NCBI RefSeq assembly: GCF_025725645.1 | Contig: NZ_CP107007.1 | Location: forward strand, 2,418,001-2,482,000 | Origin: Halomonas sp. GD1P12 | Lineage (GTDB): Bacteria > Pseudomonadota > Gammaproteobacteria > Pseudomonadales > Halomonadaceae | Reading direction: 5' to 3' | DNA: 64,000 nt | Shown: positions 10,736 through 19,849 of the stretch, piece after piece | How the letters are laid out: each line of letters starts with the position of its first letter | Position numbering within the stretch: the first letter of the stretch is position 1 | Position numbers and translations under genes: made by a program | Notes under the pieces: generated by a model | The model's input: the letters and a program-made list of their open reading frames with translations, nothing else | What the model was told of the DNA's origin: nothing | Databases searched by the model: none

Positions 10736-10765
10736 ATTGTACTGAAGGACAGTAAAGTAATGTAA
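10736..10765 (-). promoter_or_regulatory. Possible sigma-70 promoter of the adhesin gene
   Basis: On the leftward strand TTACAT (10765-10760) is followed after 18 bp by TACAAT (10741-10736), about 105 bp before the adhesin start. The -10 matches five of six consensus positions but the -35 is weak. Confidence 0.35.
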
Positions 10766-10772
10766 CTTGCTG

Positions 10773-10801
10773 CCCGCAGAGGGGCATCCATGCTCTGCGG
10801 G
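10773..10801 (-). terminator. GC-rich inverted repeat after the luxR-type gene
   Basis: The perfect 9-bp arms CCCGCAGAG and CTCTGCGGG are separated by 11 bp, about 20 bp past the regulator stop. There is no T-run, so it could be a weak terminator or a regulatory hairpin between the secretion operon and the adhesin. Confidence 0.4.
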
Positions 10802-10820
10802 TAGGCGCTTGGGCGTTAGC

Positions 10821-11450
10821 TCAAGAAATGCGTTTTTCGGCGTCCGAAGAAAGCTTCAAAATGAGCTGCAGGCGATCGCGTACCGCCAGTTTCTTGAAGA
10901 TGGCGCTCAAGTGGGCCTTTACCGTGCGCTCGGTAATCGCAAGCTCTCGAGCGACTTCCTTGTTAGCGCCCCCGCGGGCAACGGCTAGCGCTACCGCTCG
11001 TTCACGCTCTGTCAGCGTGGCAAGAAACTGCTGGCCCTGATGGGTGATATCGTCACCGGTTCGCTGCTGCAGCGCCTGGACAGAGCCTGTGAGCACACGC
11101 GATAAAAGCGACTGGCCCACCCAGACACCCTGATGGGTAACGACCAGCGCGACCTGTTTGAGCACTTCGGGTGCAGAAAGCGTATGGGTATAGCCACGAG
11201 CCCCCAGCTCAAGCGCCAGCAGCGCCTCGCGGTCGTTAGGGGCGTAGCTCATGACCACCACGCTTGCGCCCTGGCGGCTAATCGCCGTGGTTTGCGCGCG
11301 CCAGTCCTCGACGGTCGTGGTGATCCAAACCACATCCCCAGACTCTGAACGTGTGATCGCCTGGTCAGAGGTAACGGCTATCGCGTCGGGTAGAGCGCCT
11401 TGCCAACGCGCCTTGAGACTTCCATCACGTGTGATAAAAACATGTTTCAT
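10821..11450 (-). CDS. LuxR-type regulator with degenerate receiver domain
   Basis: A 209-residue protein. Residues ~147-200 form a LuxR/NarL helix-turn-helix (LTERERAVALAVARGGANKEVARELAITERTVKAH in outline). Residues 1-120 keep a receiver-like fold (VVVMSYAPNDREALLALELGARGY), but the usual phosphorylated Asp position is Thr44 (DVVWIT) and the usual conserved Lys is Thr90 (GYTHT). It therefore probably does not work by standard phosphorelay. The start codon overlaps the stop of the membrane-fusion gene by one base (TAATG), so it belongs to the secretion operon, directly upstream of the adhesin. It probably controls that gene. The target and any input signal are inferred. Confidence 0.85.
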   Translation of the reverse strand: MKHVFITRDGSLKARWQGALPDAIAVTSDQAITRSESGDVVWITTTVEDWRAQTTAISRQGASVVVMSYAPNDREALLALELGARGYTHTLSAPEVLKQVALVVTHQGVWVGQSLLSRVLTGSVQALQQRTGDDITHQGQQFLATLTERERAVALAVARGGANKEVARELAITERTVKAHLSAIFKKLAVRDRLQLILKLSSDAEKRIS

Positions 11451-12877
11451 TAGCGCTCTCCCATTGAGTCACGCCACGCTCTTAAAACGGGCTTCAGCAA
11501 AAACTGCATCACCGTTCGTTTACCTGTCACGATATCGACCTGCGCTGTCATGCCTGGAATGACCTGAAGCCCTTCAGTAGCGTTCTCGTCCTGCAGGCTG
11601 CGTACGCGTACCAGGTAAAAGGTATTGCCGTCGTCGTCGGTAATCGTATCGGCGCTGATATGCTCAAGCTCCGCCTGCAGGCCACCGTAAATAGCGTAAT
11701 CGTAGGCGGTGAGCTTGATAGTAGAGGCCTGCCCCGGATGCAGAAAAGCGATGTCCTGGGGCGCAATACGGGCCTCGACCAACAGCTGGTCGTCGCTCGG
11801 GATGATCTCGATGACCTCCTGGCCGGGCTGCGCTACCCCGCCGATGGTATTGATATGGATGCGCTGGATGACGCCATCGACCGGCGAGCGAATCTCGGTC
11901 AAACGCACCCGATCCTGTAGCCCGGTGCCGGACTGCTGAAGTGCGTTCAAATCACCCACCGCTTGAGCCAGGTCACTGCGCCACTGGCTGCGCCGCTCGG
12001 CGCTTTGCTCGCGCAGCTGAGTCTGCGACTCTTCAACGGCGGCTTGCAGACGGGATACCGAGGCATCGGCCTGGTTGCGCTCGCCAGTCGCACGGGACAC
12101 TTCGCGCTGAAGGCGCAGCACCTCGACCTCGGATACGGCGCCGGACGCCAGCAGCGGTCGAGTCAGATTCAACTCCTGGCTGGCCATACTGGCTTCACGC
12201 CCCGCCGTATCGCGACGCGCCTGAGCTTCTCTGAGCTCTTCCTGACGCTGGCGAACGCGATCCTCGAGCACGTTCTCCTGCTCGCGAAGCTCCACAAGAC
12301 TGCTCTCGTAGGCCTCGCGCTCCTGCATGACGATATGCGGAACTTCCTGGCGAAGCTCTTCCGAGGGTTCGAACTCGGTGCCGGTCGCCAGCGCCCGCAG
12401 CCGCTCGGCACGCGCTTCCAGCGCGTAGCGCTGAGCACGGTTTTCGCGGAAATCGGAGACGAAACGCGTGGGGTCGATCTGCATCAGCACTTCGCCCTGG
12501 CTTACGACCTGACCCTCGCGCACATTGATCTCTTCGATCACGCCGCCATCGAAGGACTGAATGCGCTGAAGGTGGCTTGCTGGAATCACGCGCCCACTAC
12601 CGCGAGTCACCTCATCGATGGGTGCGAAATAGGCCCAGACGAGGACGGCAATGAAGGCCAGCAATGTCACGTACAAAAACAGCCGTGCGCGGATGGGCTC
12701 CTGCTGCATGCGCGCCCAGTCGGTGTCGCTTGCCCAGTCGCGGTTGAGGTGAGCCGAACTTACCCGGCGCGCAAACAGTCGGTCCATGAACGGGCGAAAC
12801 GGCTTTTGCCCTTTTTCGGAGAAACGACCAATCGCCTCGAACCCTTTTTGTTCACTGGTGGAGGAGTTCTTCGCCAT
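11450..12877 (-). CDS. lapC: HlyD/LapC-type membrane fusion protein of type I secretion system
   Basis: A 475-residue periplasmic adaptor that links the ABC transporter to the outer-membrane channel. It has a cytoplasmic N-terminus of about 60 residues, one membrane helix at ~66-83 (LFLYVTLLAFIAVLVWAY), a lipoyl-like half (GRVIPASHLQRIQSFDGG), and a long coiled-coil region at ~150-310 rich in Glu, Arg and Gln. A second beta half (SPVDGVIQRI) follows, then a conserved end (VIPGMTAQVDIVTGKRTV). This is the standard HlyD-family layout and length. The start overlaps the transporter stop (TAATG), pointing to translational coupling. With the adjacent adhesin, the LapC role is the best fit. Confidence 0.9.
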   Translation of the reverse strand: MAKNSSTSEQKGFEAIGRFSEKGQKPFRPFMDRLFARRVSSAHLNRDWASDTDWARMQQEPIRARLFLYVTLLAFIAVLVWAYFAPIDEVTRGSGRVIPASHLQRIQSFDGGVIEEINVREGQVVSQGEVLMQIDPTRFVSDFRENRAQRYALEARAERLRALATGTEFEPSEELRQEVPHIVMQEREAYESSLVELREQENVLEDRVRQRQEELREAQARRDTAGREASMASQELNLTRPLLASGAVSEVEVLRLQREVSRATGERNQADASVSRLQAAVEESQTQLREQSAERRSQWRSDLAQAVGDLNALQQSGTGLQDRVRLTEIRSPVDGVIQRIHINTIGGVAQPGQEVIEIIPSDDQLLVEARIAPQDIAFLHPGQASTIKLTAYDYAIYGGLQAELEHISADTITDDDGNTFYLVRVRSLQDENATEGLQVIPGMTAQVDIVTGKRTVMQFLLKPVLRAWRDSMGER

Positions 12878-15045
12878 TACGATGCCCTCCCGATCTGGCC
12901 GTTACGCAGCGCTTCAACCACGCTATCACGCGGGCCATCAGCGACAACCTTGCCCGCATCCATAACGATGATGCGATCGACGAGCGACAGAAGTGACGTG
13001 CGGTGAGTGACGATCAGCATGGTTTTACCTTCACCAATACGAGTCAGGTTCGCCTTGAATGCCTCTTCGCTGGCGTTATCCATCGCGCTGGTCGGCTCAT
13101 CGAGCAGCAGTACCTGCGGGTCCTGTACCACCGCCCGAGCAATGGCGACCGCCTGCTTCTGACCACCGGATAGCGCCTGCCCGCGCTCACCTACCTGCAG
13201 ATCGACTCCCTTGGGATGACTATTCACCAGCGCTTCCAGCCCGGCGATCTTGATCGCTCGCAGCAGCGCGTGGTCATCGACATGGTCGCTTCCACCGCCG
13301 GCCACGATATTGTCGCGAAGCGAGCCGGAAAACAGGCTGACCTCCTGAGGCACGTAACCCAAATGGCGTCGCAGTTGAAGCGGATCCAACTGACGAATAT
13401 CCACGCCGTCGAGCATCACAGCGCCGGCGCTGGGCTGATAAAAACCCAATAGCAGCTTGTTGAGCGAGGATTTGCCACAGCCGACGCGCCCCAATAGCGC
13501 GACTTTCTCGCCTTCCTTGATGGCAATGGAGACGTCGCGCAGCGCATCACGCTCCTCATTGGGGTAGCGAAGCGTGACTTTGTCGAGTTCCAAACGGCCG
13601 GTCACGCTGGGCTTCTCCACGTAGGCCTTGCCTTCGTGGCGCTCCTCTTTTTTCTCCATGACGCGATTGAGCCCCTCGAGCGCCGTAGAAGACTGGTGAT
13701 ACTGCGCCAGCAGGGCCGCTGCCTGGCTGACCGGCGCCATCGCGCGTGACGAAAGCATATAGCAGGCGATCAGCCCGCCCTGGGTCAGATTGCCCTGAAC
13801 GATTTGGTAAACGCCCACGATGATGACGCAGACCGCCACGCTGTTTTGCGCCCAGAGTGCAACGCTCGACACCGATGAGCTCACTAACTTGAGCTGTGCG
13901 CTGGTACGCGAAAGAAACGCCGTGGCTTTTTCCCAATGGCGCTGAATACGACTCTCCGCACGCAGCGCCTTGACGTTTTCGAGTTGAGAAACCGACTCGA
14001 CCAGCAGCGCATTACGCTGAGCGCCAACCTCCCAGGTGGTTTCGGAAAGCTCATGCAGCTTGCCCTGGGCGGCGAGTGCGTAGAGCAATACGAAAAGAAT
14101 CCCCACGATGACCGGCAAAACCAGCCACGGATTGATCAGCGCAATGATACCCGCGAACAGCAGCACGAACGGCAGATCGACGATCCCGATGATGGTGGCC
14201 GACCCAATGAAGGCACGCACCGACTCGAAGGATTGCAGCGTCGAGGTGAACGACCCCGTGGAGGCCGGACGCTCTTCCATCCGCATGCCCAGCACCTTGC
14301 TCATGATGGAGGACGACAGCTTGACGTCCGCACGGCTGGCGGCGAGGTCCACGAAGCCACTGCGCATCAAACGAAGAACCAGATCGAAACAGAGTACGAT
14401 GAAAACCCCGGTCGCCATGACCCAGAGCGTTTCGGTCGCCTGGTTGGGCACGACGCGGTCATAAACGTTGAGCACGAACAGTGGCATGGCCAGCGCAAAG
14501 ATGTTGATCGCAATCGACCCGCTGATGATATCGCGGTAAAGCCGGCGATTCTCCTTGATGACGCCCCAGAACCAGTGCTGACCGCGCTTTTTCTCGACGC
14601 CGGGTTCGGAGGTGTTGTCGGCCTGAAACCGGGGGCGAACGTAGATCGCTTCACCGCTATAGCCTCCGTTGAGCTCATCGAGCGCTACGTCGACGGCGGA
14701 CTCGGAAAGCTCGGGAAAAATGACGCGCGCTTTTTGCTGCCTGGTATCCAGCGCCAGCAGCACGCAGGCTCGCCCCGGTTCCAGTAACAGTACCGCCGGA
14801 AAGAGCGACGGATTGAGGCCCAACAGCGGGCTTTTGACGATACGCGCGGTGAGACCTGCACGATGCGCCGCACGGCCAAACACCGACGGGGTCAAGTTGC
14901 CCTTTTCAAGCGGCAACCCCGCCTTGAGCGCCTCGGACGACACCTCATGCTGGTGGTAAGAAGCAATCGCTTTTAGGCATTCGAGAAGCTCGTCGTCCGA
15001 GCGTTCGCGGGTAGGGGTAGAGACGACCTGTTTATCTTGAGCCAC
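12877..15045 (-). CDS. lapB: LapB-type type I secretion ABC transporter
   Basis: An inner-membrane ATPase that would export the adhesin. It has an N-terminal peptidase-C39-like domain without a recognisable catalytic Cys motif (as in LapB and HlyB), then a transmembrane region starting at IISGSIAINIFALAMPLF. The nucleotide-binding domain has Walker A GRVGCGKSS, signature LSGGQKQ, Walker B VLLLDEPTSAMD and switch THR. I chose the GTG at 15045, which gives 722 residues, the usual LapB size. It has a GGAG site upstream, and the protein then starts VAQDKQVV. The frame stays open up to an ATG at 15198, but that extra N-terminus is unlike the family. Confidence 0.9.
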   Translation of the reverse strand: MAQDKQVVSTPTRERSDDELLECLKAIASYHQHEVSSEALKAGLPLEKGNLTPSVFGRAAHRAGLTARIVKSPLLGLNPSLFPAVLLLEPGRACVLLALDTRQQKARVIFPELSESAVDVALDELNGGYSGEAIYVRPRFQADNTSEPGVEKKRGQHWFWGVIKENRRLYRDIISGSIAINIFALAMPLFVLNVYDRVVPNQATETLWVMATGVFIVLCFDLVLRLMRSGFVDLAASRADVKLSSSIMSKVLGMRMEERPASTGSFTSTLQSFESVRAFIGSATIIGIVDLPFVLLFAGIIALINPWLVLPVIVGILFVLLYALAAQGKLHELSETTWEVGAQRNALLVESVSQLENVKALRAESRIQRHWEKATAFLSRTSAQLKLVSSSVSSVALWAQNSVAVCVIIVGVYQIVQGNLTQGGLIACYMLSSRAMAPVSQAAALLAQYHQSSTALEGLNRVMEKKEERHEGKAYVEKPSVTGRLELDKVTLRYPNEERDALRDVSIAIKEGEKVALLGRVGCGKSSLNKLLLGFYQPSAGAVMLDGVDIRQLDPLQLRRHLGYVPQEVSLFSGSLRDNIVAGGGSDHVDDHALLRAIKIAGLEALVNSHPKGVDLQVGERGQALSGGQKQAVAIARAVVQDPQVLLLDEPTSAMDNASEEAFKANLTRIGEGKTMLIVTHRTSLLSLVDRIIVMDAGKVVADGPRDSVVEALRNGQIGRAS

Positions 15046-15371
15046 TAAAACCTGATCTCCTGTCCGTCGGCTGCCGCAAGCATCGAAAGCGTTGAATCGT
15101 TCGGTGCCGATGGACCCAACCGACCGTTGCAAAACCTTCGCCGCGACGCATTCAAGCCGAAAATTTCGGTATATTTGATACCATCGGCCGCTGGGCAATA
15201 AGCTTAATACAGCGGTATAAGATACGTATTTGATTAAACGAAAGGCTGGCCCTCGTAAGCATCGCGCCTGTAAGCGCCGGACCTTTTACCCACGCCCCGC
15301 CACCAACAACGGCAGGCGGAGCGAAAGGCACGTACGGGCACTCGAAAAGAGCGCCTAATCCGAGTCCGGGC
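15046..15371 (-). promoter_or_regulatory. Intergenic region upstream of the lapB-like gene
   Basis: This 326-bp gap separates the TolC-like gene from the transporter gene on the same strand. The part around 15160-15240 is AT-rich and contains TATAC-like boxes on the leftward strand, so a separate promoter for lapB-lapC-luxR is plausible. I could not fix one with good -35 and -10 matches. No other gene or clear terminator is seen. Confidence 0.35.
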
Positions 15372-16934
15372 TCAATACTCGGGAGTGGTCATTGGGTCGT
15401 CAGAGATAGCCGGGTCGGGGTAGGCGGCTGCGTCAAGAGAAGCCTCGGGCGCCGGGGGTATCGAGATACCGCGGGTAAAGTCCTCCAGCGTAAATCCACG
15501 AGGGCCGTCAAGGGCGCAGGTATCGGCGGAACTCAAGGTAGCACCGTCATAACCCAGCTCGTCCAGACTCGGGATATCTTCTCGCGTTACGTTGAGCGCT
15601 GGCATCAGTTGGCCCATGGACGCCAGGGTACGCGCCTGTGCGAGCGTCAGGTCGAACTCGGCATTGGCATAGGCACGGCTCGCCTCGAAGTACTCGTTTT
15701 CACTGTCAAGCACGTCCAGCAGGGTGCGCTGACCAATATCGAACTGCTGCTGATAGGCACCGCGTACGCGATCGATGGACTGGCGGTGCTCGTTGAGATA
15801 GTTGAGCTGCTCGCGAATGCGCTGGGTATCGTTATAGGCGATTTGGGTGGTCTGGCGCACGTTGGTACAGGCCAGCTCGCGCTGGCTTTGCGCCTGCTCG
15901 ATACGCGAAGCGGCCGCGTTGAAGCTTGCCAGATCAGAGCCTCCGCGGTACAGATTCATGCTCGCTACAAGCTGAATACTGTGTTCGTCGGTACGTCCGC
16001 GTACGACACTATCCTCGTTGTTGGTGCCCGTACGGCCCTGAATATCCAGACGCGGCATGAAACCGGCGCGGGCGCTCTCCTGCTCGGCACGGGCCACGGC
16101 GATGTTTTCGATCGCGGCCTGGAAATCCGGGTTGCCTTCGAACGCCATTCTCACGGCCTGAGCAACGTCAGCGGGCACGTTGGCTTCGAGCGACGGCGCA
16201 GGCGCCATGTTTTGCGCAGGCAACTGGCCCACGATGCGCTGATAGCGCGCCGTCACATCGTGAAGATTCGATGCCTCGGTCATCAGGTTCGATTCAGCCA
16301 AAGCCAGGCGGCCGCTGATTTGTTCGAGATCGACCCCGCGACCGGCGCCGGAAAGCGTGCGCTCTTCGATTTGGCTGAATACGCGCTGATGCTGGGCGTA
16401 ATTGTCCTGGGCCAAGCGCACCATTTCACGGTAGCGAAGCACGTCGAGGTAGGTACGAAACGCTTCCAGCGCGACTTCTTCACTCGCCCCTAAAAGCTGA
16501 AAATAGGCAACCAGACGAGCGCGATCCAAACGCTCGACGTCGCTGCGGGTTGCGAAACCATCGAACACCATTTGACTCAGCGTTAGCTCGGCAAAGTCGG
16601 AATCATAGCTTCCCCGACCGTCGTTGCTTTGATCCTGAATCCCCACGCCGGCGCGCACGTCGATGGTGGGCAAATAACCGCCCTGCGCGGCGCGGATGTC
16701 GCTTCCCGAGGCCTCGAAATTTGCCCATGCAGCATTGACTTCAGGGTTGGTAATGATGGTTTGCTGAATGGCGCTTGGCAGGTCGGTCGAGCCCGGCGAG
16801 TAGAGAGTGGCCGGTAGAGACTGCGCCAAAGCGGAGAGCGGCAGACAGGCCATGGTCGTCATGGTCAAGGGGCGAATCGCCCGCGCAGAGAAGAAATGCT
16901 TAAGCTTGTTTGTAACGTTATCTTTCATATCCAT
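15372..16934 (-). CDS. TolC-family outer-membrane channel (LapE-like)
   Basis: A 520-residue outer-membrane efflux protein that would complete the type I exporter. It begins with a signal sequence (KHFFSARAIRPLTMTTMACLP, with a likely cut after LSALAQ). Two TolC repeats follow: TDLPSAIQQTIITNPEVNAAW begins the first and VAQAVRMAFEGNPDFQAA the second. Motifs such as YQQQFDIGQRTLLDVLDSENE are typical. I chose ATG 16934, where the product starts MDMKDNV, preceded by GGGGATTC. ATG 16928 is nearly as good. The frame is open to 17036, but that extension precedes the signal peptide. The Lap model holds that the adhesin N-terminus lodges in this pore. Confidence 0.88.
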   Translation of the reverse strand: MDMKDNVTNKLKHFFSARAIRPLTMTTMACLPLSALAQSLPATLYSPGSTDLPSAIQQTIITNPEVNAAWANFEASGSDIRAAQGGYLPTIDVRAGVGIQDQSNDGRGSYDSDFAELTLSQMVFDGFATRSDVERLDRARLVAYFQLLGASEEVALEAFRTYLDVLRYREMVRLAQDNYAQHQRVFSQIEERTLSGAGRGVDLEQISGRLALAESNLMTEASNLHDVTARYQRIVGQLPAQNMAPAPSLEANVPADVAQAVRMAFEGNPDFQAAIENIAVARAEQESARAGFMPRLDIQGRTGTNNEDSVVRGRTDEHSIQLVASMNLYRGGSDLASFNAAASRIEQAQSQRELACTNVRQTTQIAYNDTQRIREQLNYLNEHRQSIDRVRGAYQQQFDIGQRTLLDVLDSENEYFEASRAYANAEFDLTLAQARTLASMGQLMPALNVTREDIPSLDELGYDGATLSSADTCALDGPRGFTLEDFTRGISIPPAPEASLDAAAYPDPAISDDPMTTPEY

Positions 16935-17156
16935 GAATCCCCAATGAGCGTTCCACTCGAACGTTGAAACCACGACACCCCTTGCCGCTTGCTTCCCGCA
17001 CCGGCCGAAACGCTGAGCGCGCTTTTCAAAAGCCAAGTGTCAAGGATTATTTCCCCCACACTACTTAATTTAAGTAAATAAGCGTCAGGCACAAGCCATC
17101 AAAACAAAAGTCACAAATATTTACAATTAAGAACTACAAAACCTCTGCAGCTTTTT

Positions 17157-18032
17157 TCATGCTTTTTTGTGGCTGGTTAGTTGCTGCAGCACCAACCCCG
17201 TTAAAATCAACGCGAGCCCAGCGAAGGTAGACACCAAAAGCGGCTCACCCACCACCACATGCAGTAGAAAAAGCGAGACCGGCGGCGATAGAAAAATCAG
17301 GTTGGTGACGCGCGCAGTGCGCGATACACGATGGATCGCCAGCTGCCACAAGATGAATGCGATGCCCATCTCGAAGAGTCCGACGTAAACGCCAGCGCCT
17401 AGCGCAGCAAGGCCGTGCCCTGTGATCCCCGGCCCTAAAAGTAGTAGTAATGTCAGTATTGGCAAGCCGATGGAGAAATTTTGCCACTGCCCGACCAGCG
17501 GCTCGCGCGCATCGCGCGTGTTGAGCAGCCAATAGAGTGCCCAGATAAGCGTCGACCCCAGCGCCAGCGCCACGCCCACTGGATCCTCGAAGGCGACATC
17601 GAACACCTGCCCTCGCGTGGCGATCACCCACACGCCAGCGTAGGCGACGCACCCGGCGGCAAAATCAGACATGGACAATCGCTGACCCAGAAGGGGAACG
17701 GCAAGCAGCGCCATGGTCAGCCCCCAGGTATAGTTGAGCGCCATGGCTTCCTGACCCGGCAGGCGATCATACGCGGCGAACAGCACGAGATAATACGCCA
17801 CCGGGTTCATCAGCCCCGCCCAGGCCGCCGTTTTCCACCCGCTTGCCGCCTGACGCAAAAGCCCGCGTTTGATGACCAGCGCGCCCATCAATAGCCAGGA
17901 GACCAGCGAGGCGATCCACATAAGCTCCAGCGGGCTCATGAACGAAAGCGCCACCTTGAACGCCGTCGCGACGGTAGACCAGAGCGCCACCGCCCCCAGC
18001 CCGCACGTTATGGCCAACCGATCCTGACTCAT
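17157..18032 (-). CDS. EamA/DMT-family membrane transporter
   Basis: A 291-residue protein with about ten hydrophobic helices and the two-fold EamA repeat (LGAVALWSTVATAFKVAL near the start, GVYVGLFEMGIAFILWQLAI in the second half). Substrate cannot be predicted; relatives export amino acids or metabolites. The start at 18032 overlaps the stop of the upstream SelW-like gene (ATGA), so the two are co-translated. Upstream in-frame codons to 18152 would put the start inside that gene and are less likely. Confidence 0.8.
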   Translation of the reverse strand: MSQDRLAITCGLGAVALWSTVATAFKVALSFMSPLELMWIASLVSWLLMGALVIKRGLLRQAASGWKTAAWAGLMNPVAYYLVLFAAYDRLPGQEAMALNYTWGLTMALLAVPLLGQRLSMSDFAAGCVAYAGVWVIATRGQVFDVAFEDPVGVALALGSTLIWALYWLLNTRDAREPLVGQWQNFSIGLPILTLLLLLGPGITGHGLAALGAGVYVGLFEMGIAFILWQLAIHRVSRTARVTNLIFLSPPVSLFLLHVVVGEPLLVSTFAGLALILTGLVLQQLTSHKKA

Positions 18033-18298
18033 CGGTCGATATGCCCAAGGTTCTGATCCGGGCTTACGATGTCGCGCACGCGCTTTTTGAGCTCCTTGCT
18101 GTCCGGAAAGCCGCCGTCGCGCTTTCGCTCCCAAAGCAGCGTATCGTTGCACCAGATTTCGAACGTGCCGCCGTGCGAAGGCGAAAGCGCGACTTCATCC
18201 AGCTGCTCGCCGAAGGTCGACAGCAGCTCCTGGGCATACCAGGCGCTGCGTAAAAGCCACTGACACTGGGTGCAATAACGAATGTGGATGCGAGACAT
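18029..18298 (-). CDS. SelT/SelW/SelH-family thioredoxin-like protein (Cys version)
   Basis: An 89-residue protein with the family pattern. A CxxC redox motif near the N-terminus (IRYCTQCQWLLRSAWYAQELL) is followed by ELxLxPSxGGTFEI (EVALSPSHGGTFEIW) and an end rich in FPDSKELKKRVRD. In selenoprotein W the second Cys is selenocysteine; here both are Cys. A redox role is inferred from the fold. It overlaps the downstream transporter gene by four bases. Confidence 0.85.
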   Translation of the reverse strand: MSRIHIRYCTQCQWLLRSAWYAQELLSTFGEQLDEVALSPSHGGTFEIWCNDTLLWERKRDGGFPDSKELKKRVRDIVSPDQNLGHIDR

Positions 18299-18379
18299 GA
18301 AGCTATCCTTTTGAGCTTTGACAAAATGCGATTAACCGCCATTCTGTCACCCTGATTCAACAACTTCCAAGGAATCGAG

Positions 18380-19693
18380 ATGGCCGAGCCGCCCATTTCC
18401 CAGACCCGCTTGTTCGAACGGCTGACCGGCGATGACGACAGCCGGATGTGCGAGGACATTCCGGAGCAGGCGTGCAAGGAGCAGCCGCGTAACTTCTTCT
18501 TGCATCTGTTTGCCGCGCTGGGCAATAAGCTCGCCGACGAGCTTTCCAGCGCTCGCCTGGTGCTGCCCTGGCTGATGGGGCTGATCGGTGCGCCGGTCTG
18601 GATGGTAGGTTTGCTGGTACCGATTCGCGAAGCCGGCGCCCTGCTGCCCCAGATTTTCGTGGCCGGTTTCATTCGCCCCAAACCCCAGCGCAAATGGGTG
18701 TGGGTCGCCGGCGCCCTGCTGCAAGCAGTCTGTGCCGGCTGTTTGGCATTGCTCGCACTTTGGGGTGAAAGCACGTTTGGCGGTGCGTTGGTACTGGCGG
18801 CCCTTGTGCTGCTTTCGCTTTCGCGGGGCGTCTCTTCCATCGCCACCAAGGACGTGATGGGCAAGACCATCGCCAAGCGCCGCCGCGGAACGCTAATGGG
18901 CTACAGCGGCAGCATCGCCGGCGCGGCCACGCTGGTGGCGGGCGGCGTGCTCGTACTGATGGGGAATCGCCCGGGCGAGTGGGCACTGGCGGCGCTTTTA
19001 GGCGTGGCCGCGCTCGGCTGGCTGCTCAACGCGTTTTGCGTGGCACGCATCAAGGAAGAACCCGGCGCGGTCGAAGGCGGGGAAAACGCCTGGAGCAGCA
19101 TCAAGACGGGTGTATCGCTTCTCAAAAGCGATCGCGCCTTTTTACACTTCAACGTGTCGCGCGCACTCCTTCTATCGAGCGCCCTGGCGCTTCCCTACCT
19201 TGCGCTACTTGGCCAGCAGCAAAGTGGCGATGATCTGAGCAATCTTGGGCTATTGGTGGTGGTGTCGGGGCTTGCCGCCATGGTCGCAAGCCCGATTTGG
19301 GGTAAACTGGCCGACCAGTCCAGCCGCCGCGTCATGTGCTACGCCGCGCTGGGCACCACGGCTTGCTGTGTATTGGGCGCAAGTTTGATCCAGCTTCCCG
19401 ACCAATGGGCGCAAAGCGTCGTGCCCTACGCTCTGGTGTACGCCCTGTTGACGATCGTTCACCACGGCGTGCGACTTGGTCGCAAGACCTACCTGGTCGA
19501 TATCGCCACTCAGGACAACCGGGCGCTTTATGTCGCGCTTTCCAACACGCTGACGGGTATCCTGATGCTGGCCGTGGGCGGCGTGGTGGGAGCATTATCG
19601 CAGTGGCTGGGCAGCGCCTGGCTTTTGCTGATACTGGCGGTGACGGCATTTTTTGCGCTACTCAGCGCCTATCGGCTGCCTGAAGTAGAGTGA
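18380..19693 (+). CDS. Major facilitator superfamily transporter
   Basis: A 437-residue membrane protein with about twelve hydrophobic segments. It has a soluble N-terminus of about 40 residues and an MFS-like loop between helices 2 and 3 (FIRPKPQRKW). A second basic loop after helix 4 (GKTIAKRRRGTLMGYSG) and a central loop (KEEPGAVEGGEN) are also visible. The start is preceded by AAGGAATCGAG. Substrate is unknown. It is transcribed away from the SelW-like gene, with an 81-bp divergent spacer. Confidence 0.8.
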   Translation: MAEPPISQTRLFERLTGDDDSRMCEDIPEQACKEQPRNFFLHLFAALGNKLADELSSARLVLPWLMGLIGAPVWMVGLLVPIREAGALLPQIFVAGFIRPKPQRKWVWVAGALLQAVCAGCLALLALWGESTFGGALVLAALVLLSLSRGVSSIATKDVMGKTIAKRRRGTLMGYSGSIAGAATLVAGGVLVLMGNRPGEWALAALLGVAALGWLLNAFCVARIKEEPGAVEGGENAWSSIKTGVSLLKSDRAFLHFNVSRALLLSSALALPYLALLGQQQSGDDLSNLGLLVVVSGLAAMVASPIWGKLADQSSRRVMCYAALGTTACCVLGASLIQLPDQWAQSVVPYALVYALLTIVHHGVRLGRKTYLVDIATQDNRALYVALSNTLTGILMLAVGGVVGALSQWLGSAWLLLILAVTAFFALLSAYRLPEVE

Positions 19694-19728
19694 CGAGGCG
19701 TGCAAGTACGTGGATCGAGCGAGATAAT

Positions 19729-19757
19729 TTGCCAGCGCGTACGTAGCTGCCTATGTT
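19729..19757 (+). promoter_or_regulatory. Predicted sigma-70 promoter of the LOV gene
   Basis: TTGCCA (19729-19734) and TATGTT (19752-19757) are separated by 17 bp, about 90 bp before the LOV start codon. The -35 has five of six consensus bases, the -10 four of six. Confidence 0.45.
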
Positions 19758-19770
19758 AATGCTGGTTGAA

Positions 19771-19782
19771 GTGTTTATACAC
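19771..19782. promoter_or_regulatory. Inverted repeat GTGT-TTAT-ACAC in the LOV leader
   Basis: A 12-bp imperfect palindrome lies just downstream of the predicted transcription start, a position suited to an operator. It contains TTATAC, which also occurs in inverted repeats ahead of the two photolyase-family genes. Regulator unknown. Confidence 0.35.
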
Positions 19783-19849
19783 CGTTGTTGTCCGTGCTGA
19801 TGCACAGCGCCATGGCAACGGATGAGCGACAAGCAACAGGAACCCTTTT

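Noticed and set aside
12877..15198. Longer 773-residue version of the LapB-like transporter
   Set aside because: The extra 51 residues are unlike the family. GTG 15045 has a ribosome-binding site and gives the usual length.
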